From: Delphinapterus leucas
Taxonomy: Eukaryota; Chordata; Mammalia; Artiodactyla; Monodontidae
Direction: 5' to 3'
DNA: 64,000 nucleotides
Assembly (NCBI RefSeq): GCF_002288925.2
Contig: NW_022098069.1
Span: forward strand, 69,520,758 to 69,584,757
This document shows positions 10,530 through 22,991 of the stretch, in pieces (the first letter of the stretch is position 1; every line of letters starts with the position of its first letter). The position numbers and the translations under genes are program-made. The notes under the pieces were generated by a model. It ran no database searches and was not told the origin of the DNA. It worked only from the letters and a program-made list of their open reading frames with translations.

Positions 10530-12770
10530 TGATATCCACCAAACTCAGTTCCTGACACTGCTGTTTGTTCTTGCCCTTTTCTCATGGGGGGAGGTTCATA
10601 CAGTGGCAGGCTTCACTTTCCTGGGAGGCACCAGAGGCTCCCTTCCCGGTGTGACCTCTTATCCTGCGTCAAATCTCCTCTTTCCAGCTATTCACTGGGC
10701 CTCTCCCCTATGCTGAGTGTGACCACTCACACTGGCCATCTATTGGGACAACCTCCCGAAGTGTTAGGTACTTTTCTTCCAGGTCACTTTGTAGATGAGG
10801 ACACAGCGCCTGAGAGCGATCTACATGGTAAGATTGGCTTTGTTAGGGCGAATCATTATAAATGCGTATTGAATGCATGGATGAGAGGGCAATTCACCTG
10901 AACGCACCATCTTGGTAGACTTTATATGGGGTCTGGGTGTATTGTTCTTCTTGAATTACTTCTCCTAGAACCACTGGGAGGTAGGAGAGGGGGAGCAAAT
11001 GGTAGCGTTCGGCTTTAACAATCACAGTGCCAAAGCTCTGGGAAGCACCCTGGAATATGCCAGGGCCAGCCAGGAGTGCCCTATAAAGGAGACTTTACCA
11101 ATAGCATTTGGGGGGGGAATTGTGTGGTGCTCATTGGCTGTTGGTTATTGTAGAACTGGGTCAGTCAGAGGTCAGGGAGGCAGGGAAGGGGGGAAGCTGT
11201 GGGCTTAGAGATGGAACAAGCAGTTCTAGCAATCCCTGCGAGATCCGTAGAGAGAACACAGGGAACAATGCGAGTATCATAGGGAAAAGCCCCATTATGA
11301 GAAAGCAGTTAGAACAAGTGCGCATTAGGAGAGTTAGGTCACTGCTGGCCGACCTGGCCGTGATTTGCATCCGCTTCAGTACCGGGGAAAGGAATGTTTG
11401 ATCTGACAGAAAGTGGAGGAGGAGGGCAGCCTCTCCACTTCGCAGGTCGCTGATGGCTCCCCCGGGGATTTACCGCTTCCTCCAAGGAGCTCCCACTGCA
11501 GCTGGAATAGAGTCTTGTTTCTCCAGCTGTCTAACCTTCAGTGTTATCTGTCTCTCTTTGACCTCTTAGTTTTATAATGAGTCAGTTTATTTGTGTGTGC
11601 AAATTGAGTTTTCTTAGAAATAGAACAGAGCTAGAAAGAGGCCAATGTTTTAGTCGTTTCCTCTGAAGAAGGAGAAGCAGCCAGGGGACCTGGCACCACA
11701 GAAGGTGCTTGTGCTCTGACAGCCCCTGTTGTTGGTGTCTTTTAACACCGTGGAGTGAAGTCTAGTGGTCAGAGGAAGATTGTCTCCCTGTGGGAGGTGG
11801 AAATATCCTCAGGGTTTACCAGCTAATTACTTCTGGAGGCCCTAGGAGCTCAGAGAATTTGCTTAGCAACTGGCCTGACCGGTCCCCCGACCCCTGCTGT
11901 CCCCTGACATTACCCGACTTACCAGCGGGGCTGATGGAGCAGTTTGGGAACCAAACACGATCCAGCATTTTTGTGAAGATGGTGCCAGTCTTTTCCTCGA
12001 TGGGACCCGAGCCTGTAACCCAGTCCAACAAAACGAGGGAGAGCAAGCCAAAAAAAACTTTTTTGAGAAACAACACAGGCAGTAGGAAATCATACTGGTC
12101 AGGGCTTGTTTTCCTGACTCAGGGCCTCATTCCAACCTGTTGCAATCAGCTCTCCGAGTGTCTATAGGGACACCCTGGCGCAGGGGCCCCTCGGAGGAGA
12201 GGAACTTTTTACATTTGTGTTTGACTGGGCTTCTTGCCAGGGGCTAAGTTCAAAGTGCAGTTTCCAGTAATTTGCTGGGACTTCTCTGTGGGTTTGATAG
12301 GCCAGGACAGAAGCATGCAAGCTGAAGTAATATTTCCTGATTTCTGTCATTTCTTAAGAAGAGAAGGAAGGTTTGTGGAGGGCCTGGGGGTTGGTGGGCT
12401 TTTTGTTGGCTCTGAGAGCAGATGGGGCTCCTGTCATCCTCGGCCCTTTCTCCTCCCGTCTGGGGCCCTGGGCAGCCGGGCACTGGGCTGGCATCACCGG
12501 GGCTCCCTCCCCGAGCAAACGTAAGGCGCCCGTTCGGTGAAGCCCATGCAGGGCTGCCTTGATTTACTGTGTGCTGGCGTTATTCGGAGCCATAAAGTTG
12601 TCGAGTAATGGCAATATGTTCTTATTTTCTCATATCTGTAGGATGAAAGTGAACATTTTTATAATCCTTCCCTCCTCACCACATTCAGTTCCCCTGCGTT
12701 AAACATGTGGGCTTGATTAAAGGGGAAAAAGAGCTACAAAGAGAAGTTAGAGTTTATACTCCTTCCCTCC
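10530..12770. other. Unassigned single-copy DNA
   Basis: More than 2 kb with no recognised repeat and no defensible exon. Frames reach 125 codons (11790-12167) but show no domain or repeat signature. GC content is moderate and rises near 12,360-12,540. Confidence 0.45.
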
Positions 12771-12774
12771 ACCA

Positions 12775-12895
12775 CCCCCTTCCCAGCACGTTGAGGGCAG
12801 GGCTCATCATTTTGTCATTTCATCTTTGTGTCTCCCCCCTGTGTCTGGCAGAGGACCTGACACGTAATAATTCTGAATGAATCTTTATTCAATGA
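12775..12895 (+). mobile_element. L2 LINE 3' end
   Basis: GAGGGCAGGGCTCATC, TTTGTGTCTCCCCCCTGTGTCTGGCAGAGGACCTGACACGTAAT and a following TGAATGAAT match the L2 3'-terminal region (ordinarily a GGCAGGGACC to GCCTGGCACATAGTAGG pattern). Confidence 0.6.
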
Positions 12896-12899
12896 AGGG

Positions 12900-14997
12900 G
12901 TGTGGGGAGCGGTGGCATCTCATTTCAAAGGAGTGTTCGGTAGAACAATGTAATTTCTATGTCAGGTAGAGGCTCATAGGAATGATGCTTTATTGATTTG
13001 ATTACAGCTCATTTTCTACAGCAAGGAATTATCTTCCAGAAATGTTTTCTCTGGTCCCTGCTTCAGCCACTCTTTACTTGGAAAGGACCCAGCTGAGCAT
13101 GGAGGGCGTTAGGAGCTGAGGAGAGAGACGGAGTGGGCAGTAGTGGGAGCCTGAGTTGAACTCTTCAAGGTTCTTTAGCCCCAGCACCAAGTGGCCATCA
13201 CCTTTCAATTGTCCTCCCACTACTTCAAACATGCTTAAATCCACAACAACAAAACCCCAGGAAGACACAGAGGGATGGGGGTGAGAGGTGGGTAAAAGGG
13301 CCTGGAAACAGCCTGTGGGAGTTCCTTCCCCAGCTCCCTGAGTTTTCCTACAACACACTTCTTTTCACTTGCTAATTCGCCTGAGAACGACTACCTCTAC
13401 GGCTGCTTTTCCTCTAGTCTGGAAACTTGAATTATAGCAATTTAACATTATAACATAATTCCACTGCAATAAAGCAGTTTGGGGCTGGCAGTGGTGAGGG
13501 AGTGGATGTTGGTGGAAATGGGGAGCCGAGAATTGACTCTAATGGATTTTTTTCTGTATTCGTTTAAGAAATGTTAGGATAAAGCCATGTTAGCATGAAA
13601 TCTTATTTAAATATTTTAATTAGAGGATTGGTGCTATGTAAAACCATCTAAATATGATGCCAAAAGAACTAGTTAAAAGTTTAAAAGAAGATGGGAGACA
13701 GTCTAGTTGTGTGGACTTGGGTTACGCAAATCACGAGCTTGTATAATTTTCCCCCTCTTTACTGAAGTGATTTTGTAACTTACGTGAATGATTATTTGTT
13801 TTTACAATGTGGAATAAAAAGAGTCTCAAATGTTTCAGTAGTCCTTAATTATAATTAAAAAACCAAAACAAAAACAAAGAAACAACTTGTGGCAAATTGT
13901 CTAGAAAACCAGGCTCTGTAGGTAGATCTCAGGGACATGGAGAACAAAGAAAGAAATGAACTTGAAAATTCTCCTTGCCAAATGACTTCTCACACCATGT
14001 AAGGAGATTGGCTAATTTAGATTGTTGAATGAAGTCAAGACCGCTTTATCATCAGACCGGTCTCTTTAAGGCAGGACATGGATGGCCCACAGATATCTGA
14101 CTATTACCCATCCGCGTTCAAAAAAAGAGAGATGTCTGCAAAAGACACTAGGTTTAAAGTTGATTTAAAACATGTCTTACTTGCTCTCAGTTCCTGTCTG
14201 TGCTAGATGTGATTAATTGCATCCTGATTCCTCTATCTGTAGTGCTGGCCTTTGGCATTTAGGGAGATAATATTGGCAGTTCCACCTACTCACGAGGTAT
14301 CCTAAAAGCCCATGATGGTGTATAATCTCCATCAGGCCCAAAGCGCTGACATTTCATCCCGTGTGTGGGAACAAGTGGCTTCTGCAGCGAATAAAGTGCC
14401 CAGCACCTCAGGGTGATTCTGTGGTTCTTCACGCGTCCCGACTGATGCAGCCCGCAACTCTTGTCAAGTGATCAACATTTGGTTCCTTGTGAAAAATGGA
14501 CCTTCACCCAAAGTCGCCTGAGAGACTGATGGAAATGGCAAGTGAGGGTCTACGAAAATGAAAGTTCTTAGCCAGAAAATACTTCTATACAATTTTTAAT
14601 CCTGTATTTTTAACGTCATTAACCTCTTAAGAAGCCTCAAGAGTCGCTTAGACTTCTCAAATGTACTTTCCTACATGTTATGGAGAATGCTATATGCTTT
14701 AGTGATATTTAAGAATTTAGAATTTGTATGTTAAATAACCGCTTGCGAGCATAGATTTGGCTTTTCATTTTTGCTATGCTTATGATATTTTGGAAATTTT
14801 TTTTTGGCTATCATGCTGTTAGAATTAATAACTATTTTAATACTTGTTTGGGGACAAACAGTATCCTAGGCCCGTAGCATTTAAATGAACAGTATTGAAG
14901 TGGGTGACATAAATTATATATTTATAATATCTCAGCTATGTAAATGACTAAGTACGCCTTGATTAGAAAGACTTAGAAATTAAAAGCATTAAGAGGC
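12900..14997. other. Unassigned, largely repeat-free DNA
   Basis: About 2.1 kb, mostly AT-rich, without a recognised repeat, exon or RNA gene. Such unbroken stretches can hold conserved non-coding elements, but the sequence alone cannot show that. Confidence 0.45.
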
Positions 14998-15220
14998 GGG
15001 CTTCCCTGGTGGCGCAGTGGTTGAGAGTCCGCCTGCCAATGCAGGGGACACGGGTTCATGCCCCGGTCCGGGAGGATCCCACATGCCGCGGAGTGGCTGG
15101 GCCCGTGAGCCATGGCCGCTGAGCCTGCGCATCCGGAGCCTGTGCTCCGCAACGAGAGAGGCCACAACAGTGAGAGGCCCACGTACCGCAAAAAAAAAAT
15201 ACAAAAAACAAAAAACCAAA
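14998..15220 (+). mobile_element. CHR-type SINE with 16-bp TSD, sense
   Basis: The only sense-strand copy of the young form. It reads GGGCTTCCCTGGTGGCGCAG, a B-box region near GGGTTCATGCCCCGG, GGCCCGTGAGCCATGGCC, then CGTACCGC and an interrupted A-tail. The TSD AAAAGCATTAAGAGGC (14982-14997) recurs with one change as AAAAGCATTAGGAGGC (15221-15236). Confidence 0.97.
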
Positions 15221-15499
15221 AAAAGCATTAGGAGGCAATTATTCATATAGAAAAAGCATTCTGTGCTACAAGAGAGGGTTGTCCACAGGTTTTGCTTCAG
15301 ATACGGGTGGTGTTTCTTTGGTTCTTTAATTGAGATTGTTTTTCCAAGTGAAGTACAGGCCGCTCCCAGGCAGCTCTTCCTTTTCACCCCTACATCCACC
15401 TCTTTTTTTTCCATTGGGAGTCCTTTCTTCCAACTCAAGTATCGCAGAGCCAACATAAAAACTGGGTGGGAAGGAAGAAGGAACTGAAATGTAATTAAT

Positions 15500-15700
15500 G
15501 TCTTCTCTGTTTTACGTACATTAGTACATTATCTCATTTAATTCTCATAATGTCCTCTGAAGTTGAGGTACTGCTAACACCCCATTTTGTAGATGAGGCT
15601 CAGTAAGTCACACAGCAAGAAGGTAGAGATATTTACATGCAGATTTGTGCAGCTCTGAGGACAGAGCTCCTAGACACCCCCAGCAGCCTCCAGCCAGGAG
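15500..15700 (-). mobile_element. MIR SINE fragment
   Basis: Antisense MIR: TTATCTCATTTAATTCTCATAATG, CCCCATTTTGTAGATGAGG, CTCAGTAAGTCACACAGC. The tRNA-like head is decayed. Confidence 0.7.
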
Positions 15701-17122
15701 GTATTTAGCCTGTTTGTGTTGGGCAAAAGGCATTTCGTGGCCTTGCTCCTCTTCCCCTAAAGGTCTGACCACATCGTTTCATTTCTAGTGAGTTTCCCTG
15801 ATACATTGAAAAATACGGTTGAATTAAGGAACGTATCTATTGCATAAAGCAAAGAACATCTGATTTCTTTTTTCCTGTGTCTATGAAAGTTAGAATTCAT
15901 GTCATGCTTGTAGTAAATGCACTTCCCGAAAAGCTACTCTTTTAATGCATGTCGCCTTATTCTTTATTTTCAAAATAATTCCAGACATTTTAGCCCAAAA
16001 GCTATACATCTAGGCTATAATTTTAAATTTATCACTATGCTATCCTTCTGAAAACTTTCAACTCAATTTTTTCCCCCTTTGAATATGTCTAATACCACCA
16101 TTACCTACTAACTGTGGATTGAAATAGCAAGTCATTATGATGTCTGAATTAACATCCAAAACATACTGGTTTTCTTCCAGGGTTCCCATATCTATTATTG
16201 TTAAAACATGTAACTTTAAAAACTCAAATGGTTTTCCCAAGCCAATTCTCTAATCACAGACATAAATTTCACTCCATTAAGGAAAGGAAACCAGGCAGTA
16301 TGACTAAAGTTAGGAATATGATCAAATTTCAAGGGAGGAAAAAAAACCCCACAACGATTAGGCGTAGAATTCTTTCCACTTCTTTTGCTTACGGAACACG
16401 GTTAAATTAAAACCCTGCTTTCCTGCACAAATAAGAGCGTGTAGCCCTTTAAAATGGAGGGGCTGGGTTTAGGTATGGAAACTGCCATGCCCTCACTCTG
16501 ATCTGACAGGGCATTTTGCAGAAAGGAGGTATCCGAGTGCTGTTGACTTTTCCCTGGCATGGCTGAAGGGTCATGGAACTGGTGAGAGCCAGTAGGACAG
16601 GCTCTCCTCCTTCCTGCATCTCAGGGTGATTGGAAGTTATTCAGTTGCATTTTCTCCCATGAAATACCTGTTGCATATTTATAAGTCCTTTAAATAATGA
16701 CAGTCCCTGAGAACTTGTGATAACCAGACAGGCCTATAAATAAGGAAAGGGATGTGGTGGGAAAGTCTAGCTCCCTAGGCTATGGATGGCAGATTCAGTG
16801 GTATTCTTTTGATTGCTGCTCCTGAAATACCTCAGCCCCTCAAGGTTGCTTTTTAATGTTTATCAAGATTTTTTTTATGGGATTCTCTTTTCAATCTACA
16901 AGACTTGCTTCCTTGCTATTTTGTAAAGCCCAGTTGTGTTCAACTAGCTTTTAAAAATGTTTGCTTTCACTATCTGTATTAAGAATAGGAGCAAGACAGT
17001 TTTCCACCCCCAGCTCACTGACAAATCCACGTGTTTCCTTTGAGAGTGTTCTTTGAGACCCATATTCTTGATTTCATAGGAATAGCCATGCACACGTACA
17101 CGAAGTATACACAAAATGATAT
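15701..17122. other. Unassigned single-copy DNA
   Basis: No recognised gene or repeat over 1.4 kb, mostly AT-rich. Frames are at most 87 codons. Confidence 0.45.
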
Positions 17123-17138
17123 AAAAGTACACAGCTTT

Positions 17139-17296
17139 GTGATGACCTGGGGGGATGGGATAGGAAGGGTAGGAGGGAGTCTCAAGAGGGACGGGATATG
17201 GGGACATATGTATACATATGGCTGATTCACTTTTGTTGTACAGCAGGAACTAACACAACATTGTAAAGCAATTAGACTCCAATAAAGATGTGAAAA
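17139..17296 (+). mobile_element. Short 5'-truncated L1 3' end with 16-bp TSD
   Basis: Contains only the last 158 bp of an L1 3' UTR: GGTAGGAGGGAGTCTCAAGAGG, GGCTGATTCACTT, TTGTAAAGCAATTAGACTCC, AATAAAGATGTG and a short A-tail. The TSD is AAAAGTACACAGCTTT (17123-17138) and AAAAGTACACAAGCTTT (17297-17313). It belongs to the same type as the larger L1 pieces at 19.3 and 26.0 kb. Confidence 0.93.
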
Positions 17297-17639
17297 AAAA
17301 GTACACAAGCTTTAAAAAGTACGTAAAGTAATATAAAGTTAATTTTGATGTTTACCTTGTAGCTGATGTACATTTATATATGTTGAATTTGAAATAGGTC
17401 AGCATAGTTAGCAGAGAAAGAAAAATCTTTAAAAACTTTCCTTAGTGAGTCAAAAAGGAAGACAAGAAAAGTTTATTTTTTAAATCTGTATTTCTGTTGT
17501 TAGAAATGAGATTTATTGGAAATAAGCCTTTTAGGAAGCAAAGTAGCAGTAATTATTAAAGTTAAAAAAAAACATATCTTTCAACCCAGCAATCTCCCAT
17601 TTGGGGATCTGTGTCATATAAGAAATATCTGTAGTTATC

Positions 17640-17890
17640 GCCAAGTGGCTCTCTATCACATTACCCTATTTTAATTCTCTACATATGACTCAATGGCACC
17701 ATCTCCTATTTTTCTTGTTCATTTGTTCACTTGTTTGTTCATTCATTCACTTATTCTCTTCTCCTGCAAGAATGTGAGCTCTATGAAAACTAGTACTGCA
17801 CCTGTTTCCCTTACCACTGGAACTCTAGCGTCTGGAATAGTTGCTAGCACAGAGTAGCTCCTCAATAAATATTTGTTGGATAAAAGAAAT
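17640..17890 (+). mobile_element. L2 LINE 3' end
   Basis: Ends in the L2 signature: AAGAATGTGAGCTCTATGAAAAC, GCTAGCACAGAGTAGCTCCTC and AATAAATATTTGTTGGAT. Confidence 0.76.
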
Positions 17891-18800
17891 AAAACACCCA
17901 TAGATCAGGATATTTATTGAAGTATTATTGTAGTGGCAAAAAACTGGAATCAAGAGAATGCCCATTAGTGATGGGCTGGCTGGGAGATCCACCGTGCCTG
18001 GCTCAGCCGTGTGGTATAGGGGTGAACAGCGCGGCTCTTGTGTCAGGCTGCCTGGGCTTTAATCCCTATATTCCTCTTACATGTATGATGAATGGCCTCG
18101 GGAATGGTGCTAAGCTTCTATGTCTCTGTTTTCTCAGCCATAACATGAGGACAACAGTGATACCAATCTCAGAAGGTTTTTGTGAGAATTAAGTAAAAGT
18201 GGCAACATAATATGGAAACAGTCCCTGGCACATAGTGAGTACTCAATAAATATTATTATCTCATGACATATTAAAAAGAATGAATTAAATATCACTTAAC
18301 AGAGGAATTTTCATAATGCACTGTTTAGTGGGCAAAATATGTGCAGGGAAATGTATCTGATGGCTGCTACTTTTATAAACTTAACAATGAAATGTAAAAA
18401 TCCTATATATGTATATGTAGTATGTTTGTAAGAGCATAAATTATGGAAGATACATACTAAGTATATAAAGCTGGGTATAGGAAGGGCAGGACTGAGGGGT
18501 GGGAAAGAGAAGAAGGGAAAGCTGAAAGGCAACAAAATGACTAAATAGTAAGGCATTTACGTTACCAGCACGTTACTGAAAACCATGATTAAATTACAAA
18601 ATATGTGGGTTTAGGTATTTGTACACGTTGAGGTGCTTAAAAAGTGAATCTCTAAATATTAATGATGGTTGTCTCAGAAGGATTGGGACTCCAGGTGATT
18701 TCTTCCTTATTCTTTGATGTATTTTAATTTTTGACAGTAAGCATGTATTATTTATATATTCAGGAAAAACAAGAAAATATTTTTACTATCAGGAAAAAAG
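17891..18800 (+). mobile_element. L1M 3' region, interrupted by a MIR
   Basis: The left part (17891-18000) has TAGTGGCAAAAAACTGGAATC and GCCCATTAGTGATGGGCTGG, as in the L1 3' end region. The right part resumes at about 18263 with ATTAAAAAGAATGAATTAAAT and closes with the ancient-L1 ending GGATTGGGACTCCAGGTG, TGATGTATTTTAATTTTTGACAG, AAGCATGTATTATTTATAT and an A-rich tail. The gap is a MIR (18003-18262). Confidence 0.62.
18003..18262 (+). mobile_element. MIR SINE, nearly full length
   Basis: Sense MIR with the tRNA-like head (GGTATAGGGGTGAACAGCGCGG, CTGCCTGGGCTTTAATCCC), CORE (CTCTGTTTTCTCAGCCATAACATGAGGAC) and tail (TCCCTGGCACATAGTGAGTACTCAATAAATATTA). Confidence 0.87.
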
Positions 18801-19184
18801 AAAAAAGCAATGCTTCTCTATTTCCATAACAATCTACTAAGGGAAGAGAGACAGCATTTGAATGCATGTGTCTCTCTTCTAACAGTTTCAGAGCCTGAGG
18901 AGTTGTCAGTACCCAATTTAGAAGGATCACGTGGCCATGCAGTCTGAGTATGAGATGGATTTAGTTTTTGGCAAATCACATGCTTGCTACCTCAGTCTTG
19001 TCCTGTTTTGGAAAGGGGAACTCAACTCTGAGGGATTATATGAATCGACAGTGTTGTAAACACAGGCAAATGGGCCACAGAATTCTTGAAAATGGGAGAG
19101 AAAGGAATCACAAATGCCCATATCTGCAAATAGTTCAGCCATAGAAGGCTCTTTGGACCCAAATCTAGAAATTTTCTTAAAATA
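18801..19184. other. Unassigned DNA
   Basis: No feature recognised between the L1M end and the L2 fragment. Confidence 0.4.
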
Positions 19185-20190
19185 CTACTTGACTCATGTC
19201 AAAGCTTTGTTCAAAACCTTTATAACCTTTGTATCACTCATGAGGTAAAGTTGAAATTCTTTTTAGTTTTTTTAACATCTTTATTGGAGTATAATTGCTT
19301 TACAACAGTGTGTTAGTTTCTGCTGTATAACAAAGAGAATCAGCTATACATATACATATATCCCCATATCTCCTCCCTCTTGTGTCTCCCTCTTACCCTC
19401 CCTATCCCACCCCTCTAGGTGGTCACAAAGCACCAAGCTGATCTCCCTGTGCTATGCGGCTGCTTCCCACTAGCTATCTATTTTACACTTGGTAGTGTAT
19501 ATATGTCCATGCCACTCTCTCACTTCGTCCCAGCTTACCCTTCCCCCTTCCCGTGTCCTCAAGTCCATTCTCTACCTCTGTGTCTTTATTCCTGTCCTGC
19601 CCCTAGGTTCTTCAGAACCATTTTTTTTTTTCGATTCCATATATATGTGTTAGCATACGGTATTTGTTTTTCACTTTCTGACTTATAAAGTTGAAATTCT
19701 TTAGGCTGGTGTCAAAGAGTCTGGATACCTGTGCTAACTCTCTCTGCCACAATTTCTTTACCCCAGCTGCCTGCTTGAATCTGTGTGGTCGTCCCAGTGT
19801 CCACTCAGAACCTCTCCTTCCCTTTGTTCATGCCCTTCTCCCTCCTTTTCCCTTTTCTGAATCTTACTCATCGCTAAAGCCTCGGCTCAGGTCCATCTTC
19901 TCCGAAAGGATTTTGAACTATCCTGGTCGCTAGAGCCTTCTCTGCCTTTTCCGCACCCCTGTTCTTCCACTGCAGGTGGAAGAACATCATTACCTTTGCC
20001 CCAGTCACTTAGCACTCACAGGTGACCTGTAACCATAACTGGTGCACCAGAATCACGTGCAAATGTTTCTCCTTCTTCAACTGGGATACTCTCCTCCCCA
20101 GGAATAGGCTTGTGCCTTTTTCTCCCTTGTATTTCCATACTTCCTACCACATTAACTTGGGTAGAGTTGGCATGTGTAAATATTTGCTGA
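19185..20190 (+). mobile_element. L2 LINE fragment, split by an L1
   Basis: Left part: TTGTTCAAAACCTTTATAACC, as in the L2 phrase for CTCAAAACCCTCCAATGGC. Right part after 19702: CTCTCTGCCACAATTTC, CTTGTTCATGCCC-like text and CGGCTCAGGTCCATCTTCTCC, matching the L2 coding region up to its 3' part. The L1 at 19263-19685 interrupts it. Confidence 0.62.
19263..19685 (-). mobile_element. 5'-truncated L1 3' end with 17-bp TSD, antisense
   Basis: From the left: T-rich tail, AACATCTTTATTGGAGTATAATTGCTTTACAA, the 3' UTR with AAGCACCAAGCTGATCTCCC, and at the right a short ORF2 end (minus-strand SQKVKNKYRMLT frame). A perfect 17-bp TSD, TAAAGTTGAAATTCTTT, occurs at 19246-19262 and 19686-19702. It is a young L1 type, close to the copy at 26017-26547 but in opposite orientation. 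Confidence 0.96.
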
Positions 20191-20484
20191 TTGATAGGTA
20201 TGTATAGGTATTTTCTGAAAACCAGAAGTATGTAGTCATCCCATAATCAGTGTCTGTGTTGGAGCCCTTATGTAGAAACCCATGTATTTGCATATAAGCT
20301 TATCTATCAAGATAAGAATGCCTGCCTAAATATAGGAAGAAATTTTAAGAGCCTTTCAAATCCTCAGAAATGTGTGTGCACTCAGGTATGAATCTATCAA
20401 TACATTTGCCATAAACAGGATGAATGAAAAATGAAACTGAATGAGAGACATTTCATTTCTGAGAACTGGAAACAGTGAAACATT

Positions 20485-20660
20485 AATAAGGGTAATAGTA
20501 ACTAACACGTATATGGCTTTTATTATAAGCTAGTTTGTCTAAATACTTTTGGTATAATTTACTCACTTAATCCTTAAAACAACCCTATGAGGTAGGCATA
20601 TTACTTTGAGCCCCATTTTACAGAGAATGAAACACAATCAATCAAGCTCCCACTGGTACT
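20485..20660 (-). mobile_element. MIR SINE fragment
   Basis: Antisense MIR: TAATAGTAACTAACACG, TTTACTCACTTAATCC, AACAACCCTATGAGGTAGGCA, CCCATTTTACAGAGAATGAAAC. Confidence 0.78.
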
Positions 20661-21655
20661 GAATTTCTTTAAGCTGTTAAATTGAAATAGGAATGATTTT
20701 ATGATTTTTTTGACTTGTAAATTTACCTACGTGAATACATCTATACAAAGGACAAAGCCCACACACTCAAGTACTTTGTAGGTGGCATGACTATGATTCT
20801 TTTTAAGATGAGATTTAGAAGTAACAAAGTTGGCTTGAAGAAAAATTAGCAAATATAACGCAAGGAAAGTTTTGTAAGGCAGACATCTTCTGAAGAAGCC
20901 ATTTATGTTTAATCTGGGAATTTGGTCACTACTCTTCTTCAGGACTGTTTTTAGAAGTCAGTATATGCTTCCTAAAAGGAACTTTGATCTCCCTTATTAA
21001 TAGTTACATCAGGTTTTAAACCGAAGACAGCTTTATTACGTACTTCATTCACATCATCTTGGCTGTGCACGATTATGATTTTACCCTCAGAGGCTGAAGG
21101 TTTGCTGTCATTGAAGGGGGCTCACGAGAATTTTCTAATAGTCTGCAAAGGGAGTTTCAAGACAAGAGTTCCAAAAATGTTGGCAACATCTTGTTGCCCA
21201 GATTCTGGGAAGATCAAGCCAATATCCAAGGTTGCACAGCTCTTCAGGGACAGAGACAAGATGAAGATCCAGGGCTTTTGACTCCAGTCTACTGGTTTTC
21301 TGCTAAACTGCACCACCACTAGAGGTCTCAGCGAGAGACTGTGGGCTGGCCCTGGACATGGCGCTGGGAGAGAAAGAGGAGTCCCTTGGGGAGTGGAGAG
21401 AAGCAGGTGGCGGCATTGACCTGAAGCCTCTCCTTCTTTGGGAGCAACAGATAGTGTATCAGAATGGTGAAGACTGAAAGATTGGTCAATCTTTGTAGTC
21501 TATTTAGCTGTGGTGTGGAGGAAAGGGGATTGTTGGATGCCTGTTTTGCTCCTCAGTAAGAGGAAGGAATAACAATTTCTCATGAGCCAATCTTAACCAC
21601 TTAACAGCGCAGAAACTCTAAGCCAAGACTTCATCCAATTTTGTGGATCCTAAAA
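20661..21655. other. Unassigned single-copy DNA
   Basis: No recognised gene or repeat. The stretch near 21,190-21,300 (CCAGATTCTGGGAAGATCAAG, GGTTGCACAGCTCTTC) could be a very old SINE, but I cannot support that. Confidence 0.4.
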
Positions 21656-21895
21656 ATGATAATAGCTAACATTTAAGTGTTTACTGTGTATCAGGAATTA
21701 TTCTAGATACTTTATATGTATTATATCATTTGATCCTCATAACAGGCCATTTGTATCATCCCTTTTTACAGATGGGGAAGGCAAGTTACAGAGAAGTTAC
21801 ACAACTTGCTGTAATTTTCCCAAGATTACATCTCTATTAAGTAGCTGAATTGGGATTCAAACCCAGGCAGTTTGGCTTCAGAGCCTCATCAGTTA
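21656..21895 (-). mobile_element. MIR SINE, nearly full length
   Basis: Antisense MIR: AATAGCTAACATTTAAGTG, TTTGATCCTCATAACAGG, TTTTTACAGATGGGGAAGG, and the head GGGATTCAAACCCAGGCAG. Confidence 0.88.
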
Positions 21896-22001
21896 AAAAA
21901 AATTGATTATGGAAAATTTCAAACATATGCAAAAATAGAGAGAACAGTGCAATGAACTTCCATTTACCATCTCCCAGCTGTGACAACCATTGGCCAATTT
22001 T

Positions 22002-22210
22002 TTTTTTTTTTTTTTTTTTGCTGTACACCGGCCTCTCACTGTTGTGGCCTCTCCCGTTGCGGAGCACAGGCTCCGGATGCGCAGGCTCAGCGGCTATGGC
22101 TCACGGGCCCAGCCACTCCGCGGCATGTGGGATCCTCCCGGACTGGGTTATGAACCCGTGTCCCCTGCATCGGCAGGCGGACTCTCAACCACTGCACCAC
22201 CAGGGAAGCC
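22002..22210 (-). mobile_element. CHR-type SINE with 15-bp TSD, antisense
   Basis: Young form, T-run first, then GCTGTACACCGGCC and the usual body ending CACCACCAGGGAAGCCC. The perfect TSD CCATTGGCCAATTTT lies at 21987-22001 and 22211-22225, inside an L1M, so it is younger than that element. Confidence 0.97.
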
Positions 22211-22572
22211 CCATTGGCCAATTTTGTTCTATCTGTATCTCAGCCTCCTTAGTGGTCTCCCAGCCCCCTTCCTGGATTATTTTCAAGAAAACACAGACAT
22301 CCTAACATATCATCCATAAATATTTTAGTAAGTACTGCTAAAAAAATAATGGCTTAAAAAACCCACACTCTTCCATAAGATGCACATTGTCTCTATTTTT
22401 GTGACATTAACAGCTTGGAAGATGATTTTCTAGATCTGTGATATTCTTTCATTTCTTCTTCATTTATTTACTGTAATACTTTCCCAATACCAACAGTTTG
22501 GTTATCCTGATGTATAGTATGCACAGGAAAGCCCAGATAGATGCTAGATTCACAAACGCCTCCCTCTCTATT

Positions 22573-22591
22573 TCTCTCTCTCTCTCTCTCT
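22573..22591 (+). repeat. (TC)n microsatellite
   Basis: About nine TC units in a pyrimidine-rich context. Confidence 0.9.
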
Positions 22592-22991
22592 TTACTAGTT
22601 TCAGTGAGTTGGTTTTTTCACATCAGCCAAAGTTGATCACTTAATGTGTTTAAAGTAGCATATTGAACTTATGGATGTTTAAGCATATTAATGGTTGTAG
22701 TAAACATATTTGGTACTTCTTTGATGGATTTTTCTTATCAATGCTCAAATTGTCCCGTTTGGGTCAGTGGGAGCCTCTTCAAGTTTGGTTTATGAGTCCT
22801 TCAGTCATATTCAGCAGCCCCCTTATTTTCTGATATGACAAGATGTTCTAGGCTTATCTTGTGTATTTCTTGCCCTAACCCTGGAATTAAGCATTTTTCC
22901 AAGGAGCTGGCATTCCTTCATGGGAAACAGTATTATTTAGAGACCACAGCCTGGGTATGGGGGGTGCTTATTGCTACTAGGGTGGTCATTG

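Noticed and set aside
9954..10532. Plus-strand frame of 192 codons
   Set aside because: More than half is antisense SINE sequence; the rest runs into unique DNA and a hAT fragment.
14998..15080. tRNA gene, from A-box and B-box-like motifs
   Set aside because: The tRNA-like head belongs to the SINE. It cannot form a full cloverleaf and is followed by the SINE body and A-tail.
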